Below the pieces are notes generated by a model, which searched no databases, was not told where the DNA came from, and was given only the letters and a program-made list of their open reading frames with translations. A DNA stretch of 64,000 nucleotides from Plantago major. Lineage: Eukaryota; Streptophyta; Magnoliopsida; Lamiales; Plantaginaceae. Positions 56,476-64,000 of the stretch are shown here, in pieces. Location: the NCBI GenBank assembly GCA_026545765.1, contig CM048841.1:70926217-70990216 (forward strand), in the 5' to 3' direction. The first letter of the stretch is position 1. Every line of letters starts with the position of its first letter. Made by a program: the position numbers and the translations under genes.

Positions 56476-56854
56476 TGATGAGAGGAAACTGACGGCGGCG
56501 GATCACCGAATATTCGTGGTGATATTTAAGTGAAGGAGAGGTTTGTCGGATTACGCGAGGTGGCAAAGGTTTTGGTGGATATATGATGTTGCGAGGAAGA
56601 CGACAGAAACGGTGTCGATTTGGCCGGTTTTCGATCGATTGGTCCGCCATGAGAAGGGCTTCTGGAGCTATTTTCGATGGGGTTTTGGACGGACTTCAGG
56701 AGCTTTATTTCGTTCTGCACCTGGAAATTAACTGTGTGCGTTTAATTGCACTTCATATTTGTCACTCCTTTGCCATAATCTTCTGGAACGTTTTGCTTCA
56801 GATTTCAGAAAAATAGCAATAAAATCTTTCCTTCAACTTTAAATTAAGCGGGAT

Positions 56855-57080
56855 TTTCAGACAGGCTTCCGCCTTGCAGTCAATATTAATTTGATGCGTT
56901 TATTTTCATTAAATGTAAAAAAATACTTAAATTAAAAATATTGATAATTCAAAAATAATATAATTTTTATTTTTTAAATTTTAAAGGGTAAATTTGTGTA
57001 TTTTAATTATCTTTGTAATTTTTTAATTTAAATATTTATACGGCGATCACTAGATGATACGGCGATTGTCTTGATGTAAT
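56855..57080. repeat. Truncated copy of the CGGTCAGGCAGGC MITE family
   Basis: It begins CAGACAGGCTTCCGCC and shares with the 47634 MITE the words GGGTAAATTTGTGTATTTTA and GGCGATCACTAG. It ends in the AT microsatellite without a matching right end. Confidence 0.55.
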
Positions 57081-57088
57081 TTTTTAAT

Positions 57089-57094
<6 letters not shown>

Positions 57095-57149
<55 letters not shown>
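57095..57149. repeat. (TA)n microsatellite
   Basis: About 27 TA dinucleotides, uninterrupted. Confidence 0.95.
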
Positions 57150-57152
<3 letters not shown>

Positions 57153-57837
57153 CACAAAGCAATAATAAGCATAGACGAGGAAGAGCTAAGACAATAAACG
57201 CACGCAACATAACAACCTGTAGTTAAGAATAGACACGATTTATCTATCACGTAGTTTTGAATTTTCTCCTTAGACTTTTTTTTTTTTTTACTTCTTACTA
57301 CAAATAAGTCATTATGAGATAGATATATCATATCAATAATAGATAGAGAAGCCAATAAATAAGGGAATATAGTTGGTTTAACTCCATTTCTACATGGATA
57401 TATGTTCATGTTCTAAAATTACTCAAAACTGCTCCATAAAAAGGTAATTAATTAATTTTTGGATTTTAAGACAGTGGTGGATTTAGGACTTGTAGAAGAA
57501 TTCATCAAGTAAAAAAGATTACTATAAAAAACTTTTAAGAACCGACCGACACTCATTGACGTTACATACAGCAACCAATCTTCTATATTTCATCCAATCC
57601 CGACAGTAACTACGAAATCCCTCTTCCTCTTGTAAAAAAAATGAGGAATACAAAAGAGTATTGTCTAAGAAATATGCCTATCTCGAGATGATAGCCCATG
57701 ATCTCTTTTCGTAGCCAACAAAATCTTCTAGACTAGAGCATTTAGCATTTTTCATTATTCCTGATGTTTTTATAATCACTAAACTTAGTTTGAAAGTGAA
57801 GGACTGTAATTAATCTATCTTTTATCCATATCCCAAT

Positions 57838-57893
<56 letters not shown>

Positions 57894-58983
57894 AGGTGAA
57901 GCCTCCTCCTAACCATACAAGAGCCCAAGTAAACTACTAATTTTTTTTTCCAAGTTGCACTAAAACTTTTTTTTTTAAATGGTGTTTACTTTTTGGTTAA
58001 CTACTAGACACATGTCGCCACCAGATTAGTTATGGGTGTATCTTCTCTATGGGTGCTACTAAACGCAATACGTTTTCGGCTAAACGCAATACAAAATATT
58101 TGTAACTTGACCAAAATGCCCCAAGTCAAAAACAATCTTACAAACTTAACGAAAAATCGAAATAACTCGTATATGCAAACACAAAAACATTAACATGCAC
58201 GATCGAACACAAAATAACAACACTAAACATAAATCGGAAAAAAATGAATGAAATTTTTTTTTCCGGAAAATATTTCGTTTATACAAAAGTTTTTAAAAAT
58301 ATAGAATTAATTAAAAAGGAAAAAAACAAAAAAACTGGAAATATGAAAAAGAAAAAAAAAGAAAATCATGATATGGCCGGTTTTAAAACCGGCCATATTC
58401 GTGATCTGGCCGATTTTAAAACTGGCCATTTCTTAAATCTTTTTAATTTGTAAAAATTGATTATATATAGTTTTGTAATTTTTTTTTTTTTTTTTTGGAG
58501 CTGAGGAAGCCGCAGGTCGCGACCAAGAAGATCTCCGGTCGCGACAAACGGTGAACTGCCTTCCATATTCGATATATCTGAATGCTACCGTATCTATTTC
58601 CCCTCTCTTGATTCAAATCTACTTTCGTTTACTTAGTTTAATTTATAAAACCATCTCAATCATACAAACTGCTACTTGCAAACTCTCACGTTCGATACTT
58701 TAAAACGTCATAGTTGTCTAGTTAGCTCCTTGAGAACGATCTCGTAGTTAAGGCTTGTTTACTCAACACTGCTTTAGTTACTTTGAATTTTATCAAGTAC
58801 TAATTTGAGCACATCACTACGCCAGTAAGTTTATTCCGGCCAGATTCCGTGTTTTTTCTCCAGTTCGTTACTCTTGGCTTAAACAAATTTAGAACTTTGA
58901 TTTGACACATCAGTTACAATTTTAACACGGATACGAACTTCAATCAGAAAATATTACATGTTTAACATAATAAATCTAGATAC
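57150..58983. other. AT-rich stretch with simple repeats, no gene recognised
   Basis: It contains a second (AT)n run (57840-57887), several poly-T and poly-A runs, and a doubled word CTAAACGCAATAC (about 58062 and 58080). It also has the palindromes at 58371-58429. It may hold the left terminal repeat of the Mutator-like element, but the other end is off the window, so this cannot be shown. Confidence 0.45.
58371..58429. repeat. 28-bp perfect palindrome and degenerate second copy
   Basis: 58371-58398 is a perfect palindrome whose left half is ATATGGCCGGTTTT. About 32 bp on, TCTGGCCGATTTTAAAACTG is a weaker version. Confidence 0.85.
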
Positions 58984-59171
58984 TTAATTTGGAATTAAAT
59001 CTTGTAAGTGTTCACAAACTTCATCAACAACCGCGAATATGTCATTCGCCTCCATATAATGTTTGTTTCGTCGAATGATGCGTCCCATCATAGCAGCGAC
59101 AAATTGTAGCCTCTACAAAGTTAAAACACACACAAATAAGGATTTTGACATTTCGAACAAACGTCGTGTAT

Positions 59172-59225
<54 letters not shown>

Positions 59226-61423
59226 ATATATATATATATATTGAATGTCTAGGAATCATACCACGCTAGGATCCATATCGGCCGATTGGAATTGTTGCCT
59301 TGGAGTGAATGATTCTTGGCGGGTCACTTGCATATGCGTACGTTGTCGAAACCCGATCAAGATGCTCGGAATTGTTTCATGTCCAAAATGCACTCGAATT
59401 GTTTGTTGATGAAAATTACATCGACAGATGTGAAAGTCCCCGAATGAGTCTCGAACAGCATGAGAACAGCGATAGAGTGAGGGTTGTGGTGGCCTTTGTA
59501 CATGCACTGGTTTTATCGGTTGTGTAGGAATGTATTGGTGGTATCCGAATTGCCCCATAACACGGTCTAGCATGTACGCCTCCGTAACCTTTAGACAATG
59601 AATAATTCCCCTATATTGAGAAATAGGGAATGCTTCCTCTGCCACGAGTCCATAAGGTGTCCAACTCACCTATTACACGAGAGGCAAGTAACATAAGTAT
59701 ATAATTAAAAAAATACTCAAACGTAATGAAGACAAGCGTGTTATATTGAATGACATACTTCATTCGGTGCAACATTGTCTAGTGCACTTCTGTACATAAC
59801 ATGCATAGCAGTCTCATCCTTATCGGCGGTTCCCAAGTTCCATGATTGAAAACGAGGAAAATACGAGTATATCCACGCCTAAAATAGTATAAATACTTGA
59901 TAGAAAATTATCGTTTTTAAATTTATGTAAAAATGTATATATAATATAGAGCGGGCAAACCTGCAAAAGTGAAAGACATCCATCTATTTGTCTGCAGTTC
60001 ATACGGGTTGCAACTCCCAATTGTCTATACTAATTGGCAAGTACAGCAGCTCCCCATGCGTATGTGTTAACCTCATTCAGGTTAAGTAGGAACTGTAGAA
60101 ACCCGACAGGAACTCGATGTCTACTTTTGTCGGCAAATAGAGAAGTGCCTAACAACCACAACAAGTACATGATAGCATGTGATTCCGGGGGAAGAACTTA
60201 TGCTTTTAAAGTTGCCTCGATGGTGCTACGCTTGAAACCAGCACTTTTGAAGTTGGATTTCACCGCTGCTTCAGTCATTTGCATATGAATTGCTAATGCC
60301 ACCTTAAGCGCATCTGGTTGCATTATCATCTTGACAGCACGACCATGAACAGGAACTCCGAGCAAATAGTGGACATAATGCAGGGTTATTGTCATCTCAC
60401 CAAATGGCATGTGAAAGGTATTAGTTTCAGGATGCCACCGTTCAACAAATGCACTAATCAAAGACATGTTGATCTTCGAGTGCATACAGTTCGGCAAGCG
60501 TGAGAGATGGGTGTTGTTAACAATATGGTTGACACCATCGTTTAAATAGTCTTTAAAACGGATTAAAGACCGGGGTTTGTGAAATCCCTCTAGAACCTCG
60601 CGGTCCTGCGGATTAAAATATAGTAAATAAGAATCGTCGAATTTCAAAGAACATGACTTAACAATAGTAAACATTGAAGTGACTTACATTTTTTATCCAT
60701 ATGGAGTGAGCGATGTAGCCTAGAAATCTTGTGAGTAACTCCGGATTTGCAGGGCCTCCATCAATACCAGTTGTTAGCTCTCTCCACGCCTCATTAGTAG
60801 CATAATTAGGCTCTGCCTATCCACGGTCTCCGCTTCCACCCTCATCATTAGGCTCTTCCTCATTACTGAAATGGAAAGCCTGTCCACGGTCTCTGCTTCT
60901 ACTATGGACACTCCTGGCGGAAGAACTATGAATGTTGCGTTCAAATGGCACCGTCCTCGGCCCTGAACACATAGACTCTGCGGCGAAGTCTTCATCAAAA
61001 GGCATTTCATTTTCAATTCTTAAATTTGACTCTGTGTCGATAGAGCCAGGTGTCTGGTACGAGTCTTGTCTCGCCGGCGGTGTTTCTTCAGAACTTGTCG
61101 AACTTTCTGAAGGGTACATCATTTTATCCCTTCTTGCTCTGGCTGAAGTAGGTATGGGACCTCTAACCCTTCCACCGATGTCATGCAGGCGTCCAGAATA
61201 CTGATCAACTGGTACTTGTGGAATATCCATTACGTTCCTTTTGCCCCGTCTTTTATCTTCGGCACCACCATCTTTGGATCCACCACCCTTAGTTAATTTA
61301 TGTAGGAAATTGAGAATAGTATCAATGTTAGAAATCACGAATACAACGAAATTCTAAAAATATTGAAGTATGTGAGAAATCAAATATACAATGGTTTATT
61401 AATGTTTTCGCTACCTTCCACAT
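58984..61423 (-). pseudogene. Plant mobile domain (MAIL/MAIN-type) gene with premature stops
   Basis: Exons: candidate ATG exon 61415-61423, then 60688-61287, 59961-60605, 59759-59878, 59262-59669, 58984-59112. GT-AG borders keep phase 0. The long first exon is Ser/Arg/Glu-rich and probably disordered. The second carries the plant mobile domain: LISAFVERWHPETNTFHMPF, GEMTITLHYVHYLLGVPVHG. Later exons complete it (AWIYSYFPRFQSW, RVMGQFGYHQYIP). The plant mobile domain occurs in MAIN/MAIL1 genes and in Mutator and gypsy transposons. In-frame stops at 60817-60819, 60198-60200 and 60030-60032 suggest a dead copy. Introns are short except the last, which holds an (AT)n run. A TATA box (CTATAAATAG, minus, 61562-61571) lies about 140 bp upstream of the ATG. 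The gene is divergent from a Mutator-like transposase, so it is probably transposon cargo. Confidence 0.8.
59180..59241. repeat. (TA)n microsatellite in the last intron of the mobile-domain gene
   Basis: About 30 TA units with one interruption, between exons 59262-59669 and 58984-59112. Confidence 0.93.
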
Positions 61424-61561
61424 GGTTGCTAAACACCAAGAGGATTGCTAATAATATTGAAGTATGAAAATGAAGTTGAAGTTGGTTGTGTGAAGATGAA
61501 CTTGATTAGAGTAGGAAGGATGAAATGAAGTTGGTGGTGTGAAAATGAGTCCCAAACCCCG

Positions 61562-61571
61562 CCTATTTATA
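61562..61571 (-). promoter_or_regulatory. TATA box of the mobile-domain gene
   Basis: The minus strand reads CTATAAATAG, about 140 bp upstream of the candidate ATG at 61421-61423. Confidence 0.5.
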
Positions 61572-61584
61572 GAATTCGGAAACT

Positions 61585-61785
61585 AAAAAATCGGGTTCGA
61601 CGGTTTGACCGATCCAAACTGCGGTTTGACAGGTCGGTTCGACCGGTCAGGAAAAGGGGAACGGGCGGGACCCGTTCGACTAGTCAAACAGGACCTGGTT
61701 GACCAGTCAAATGTTGGGTTTGACCCGACATTTGACTGGTCAACCGTCAGTCAACTGTACTCTTCCGACAGTTGACCAGTCGGGC
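61585..61785. promoter_or_regulatory. Cluster of TTGAC/GTCAA words, partly palindromic
   Basis: About 200 bp contain roughly a dozen TTGAC, TCGAC or GTCAA words, many as inverted pairs such as TTGACCAGTCAA and TTTGACTGGTCAA. They fill the gap between the two divergent genes and overlap the point where transposase homology begins. TTGACC/T is also the core of the plant WRKY-binding W-box. Confidence 0.55.
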
Positions 61786-64000
61786 CCCGAACCCATATTT
61801 AGTACGTTACGACACGTATACAATGCTGACCAGAAAGATCAACGGATGGAGATGGGCGAGATGGAGCCGATGGAATATTTTATCCATTTGTTGCAACGAC
61901 ATAGCTACATATATTTTGCGGTCAAACAGCCGGGAACTGACATATTGGCTGGATTTTTCTTAGCTCATCCTAATACGAAGTCAATGATCTGTTTGTTCCC
62001 TCAAGTTGTCCTCATGGATGCTATGTACAATACAAATTTGTACGACATGCCATTGGTGGAAATGATTGACATTTTACCCACTGGGCAAAACTACCACATA
62101 GCTTTCATTTTCGTCTCGGACGAGAAGACGTCAAGTTATGTGTGGGGCTTACACGATTGCGGGCGTTGTTTACAGAATGTGGTGTCTTACCGGGGGTATT
62201 TGTTACGGATAGAGAATTAGCTGCAATGTGTGCCATAAAGGAGGTATTTCCAGAAGCAGCACACCTACTGTGTTGGAGGCATATATCTAAGGATGTGTAG
62301 AAATATGTAAGTGACATGATGGGGGTACCAAAAAGTATGAACGTTCAGTAAAGCTAATATGGAAAAAGATCGTGAACGCAAATACTCCGGAACTATATGA
62401 GCAGGCTGTTGCAGAAATGGCAGAGGCCTGGAGACGTCAACCTAGGTTCATGGCGTATGCAAAGTGATATTGGTTGGACCCATACCACGACCGATTTGTA
62501 CACACCTGGACGAAAGACATCATGTACTTTGGAGCTGACACGATGAACAGGTAATTCAATTTCGTAATTAAATTTATTTCGTAATGCACTACTATCTTGT
62601 AATTAGAGTTGTGCCCAAACTGACATTCAACAATGTAAATTGGTTGCAGAGTCGAAAGTGCGCACTCCAGGTACAAGTATTGGTTGGGAACTGCAAACTC
62701 AAAGTTTCACAGAAAATTCCCCAAGCTGCATAACCTACTTGAAATGCATTATGATGCAATCCGCTCTGAGTTTGAGAAAGCGTCGACGAAGCATCCTCAT
62801 GTCACGACCCGTGGAATCTTACGCAAGCTAGGAGGTGTGGTTTCACATCTTGCTATTACTTCCTCCATCCGGGTCAAAGCTTCTCATTTTACCATTTTAG
62901 TTGTCCCATACAAAGCTTCCCCTTTCCATTTTTAGTAATGGGACCACCTATCATACCTAATCAATACCCTCACAATACATTCATATTTACAACTTTACCA
63001 ACCCACTATCTCTCTTTTATTCATTCTTTATTCTTTCTCCATTTAAATAATATTAAACTTTCCACTTTATCAACCCACTATCAAATTTTAATCATTCTTT
63101 ATTAGATTTCCATTTGAATAAAATCCAATACTCCCCATTTCCTTATTTGATTGAACAAAAAACTAAATGAGAAGCTATTTACGGGACTGGTGAAGTAAGA
63201 AAATACTCCATGAAAGATCCAACGTTGATCCCCGTGAATGTGATCACGCATTGCGTACCGGTTGGGGACTACCATGTGCATGTGAATTACAACAAAAGAG
63301 TGTGACCAGGAGGAGCGTCCATCCTATTAGAGATATCAACGAGTTCTGGAGTACTCTTCATATGGAGGAACCATACCAGACTAGGCAACAGATAGTACGG
63401 GACCAGTTTGATAACTGGTACAGGGACCGTAGGGAGTCTGCCACGGAGGAGGAACTCAGATCATACATCGAATCGGATGGAAAGGCATCATACGTACCTG
63501 GAGGAGCCACCAATAAGACACAAGAAGAAAGTTGGTAGACAACCTAGAGCAACTGGGAGCAGGATCCCGTCTAGTTGGGAAGATCAACCCGCGAACCACA
63601 GTCAAAGGACTCCCAACACTCACAACACAGGTAGCTATTCAAGTACTGGTAGATTATTCAGATATGAAAGTCAAATGCCACCACAAGGTCTGCGATACAT
63701 TCAAGGTTGGAGTGACGTCCAGGCCGATGGGAACTGTGGATACAGATGTATAGCACAACTCCTATACAATGACCAAATAGAGTGGGTACACGTCAGACAT
63801 GAACTTCTTCATGAGATGACCAACAACAGACATCTATACATCGCAAAGATGGGGGAAAGACGGGTCGCGGAAATATCAGATGCACTCAGATAGTTTGCAG
63901 GACCATGCGCCCAACAGTATTAGTTTACACTCCCAGATATGGGGCTACTAACAGCTACGACGTATCAACGGGTATTCATCACATATGTTTTCTATGGGTC
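61770..64000 (+). pseudogene. Mutator-like transposase with C-terminal OTU domain, broken
   Basis: Homology begins with VYNADQKDQRMEMGEMEPME. It continues through the catalytic region (GTDILAGFFLAHPNTKSM, PQVVLMDAMYNTNLYDMPLV), VTDRELAAMCAIKEVFPEA-like text in a shifted frame, an HISKDV block with stops, and a second exon (SRYKYWLGTANSKFHRKFPK). A Stowaway-like MITE (62859-63195) follows, then a SWIM-type tail (CDHALRTGWGLPCACEL). After a Ser/Pro/Thr-rich linker comes an OTU cysteine protease start: WSDVQADGNCGYRCIAQLL, with the catalytic Asp-Gly-Asn-Cys loop. The frame then meets two TAG codons where Trp is expected (near 63892) and runs off the window. The N-terminal part usual in this family is missing. 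OTU domains remove ubiquitin; a role here is unknown. Confidence 0.8.
62859..63195. repeat. Stowaway-like MITE inside the Mutator-like transposase
   Basis: The left CTTCCTCCATCCGGG and right CCCGT..CTGGTGAAG ends are inverted copies, and both lead inward to GCTTCTCATTT. TA dinucleotides flank it (62857-62858, 63196-63197). It is 337 bp, AT-rich and non-coding. Confidence 0.72.

Noticed and set aside
61288-61338. N-terminal extension of the mobile-domain protein from 61338
   Set aside because: That start codon is GTG, which is not a usual start in a plant nuclear gene; a spliced ATG exon at 61415-61423 fits better.

Overview
The window reads as nuclear DNA of a flowering plant, probably a eudicot. 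It is dense in plant LTR retrotransposons and plant DNA transposons. It carries plant-specific families (a DUF3511 protein, a plant mobile domain gene, a myristoylatable CDK-like kinase, a Raf-like kinase relic), and its genes have short T-rich GT-AG introns. There is no bacterial, phage, organellar or CRISPR signal, and no tRNA or rRNA gene was recognised. The species cannot be named from the sequence.

Left part (1-44777): nested retrotransposons built over a dead Raf-like kinase gene. From outside in: a Tat-type Ty3/gypsy element (13248-about 21901, + strand) lies inside the kinase sequence. A SIRE-type Ty1/copia element (A, 1-13247, - strand, its far end off the window) lies inside that gypsy element. 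A solo LTR (3005-3837) lies inside element A. A second, unrelated Ty1/copia element (C, 22230-28486, + strand) splits the kinase again. A complete 15.36-kb sister of A (B, 29422-44777, - strand, perfect 5-bp target duplication GTTTT) sits just past the kinase 3' end. Nearly all transposon genes carry stops or frameshifts.

The most unusual object is the accessory gene downstream of pol in elements A and B. In both copies it has its own TATA box about 200 bp upstream of the ATG. It follows a cluster of perfect hairpins just after the pol stop. Its middle is a row of short phase-0 exons (102-153 nt) separated by five GT-AG introns of about 76-86 nt. An intron-bearing gene inside an element that copies itself through RNA needs a way to keep its genomic RNA unspliced, so this is the main candidate for follow-up. 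The gypsy element also carries an antisense three-exon gene downstream of pol with its own TATA box, and a second small antisense ORF.

Right part (44778-64000): a quieter region with MITEs, a Ty3/gypsy gag relic, a 2.63-kb PIF/Harbinger-like element (TTA target duplication) carrying decayed Myb-like ORFs, and an hAT-type MITE with an 8-bp target duplication. Two apparently intact cellular genes follow: a 78-residue DUF3511 protein (52134-52370, +) and a seven-exon CDK-like kinase (52925-56475, -). From about 58984 to the right edge there is a divergent pair: a five- or six-exon plant mobile domain gene (-), and a Mutator-like transposase with a C-terminal OTU protease domain (+) that a Stowaway-like MITE has broken. 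Between them is a dense cluster of TTGAC/GTCAA words.
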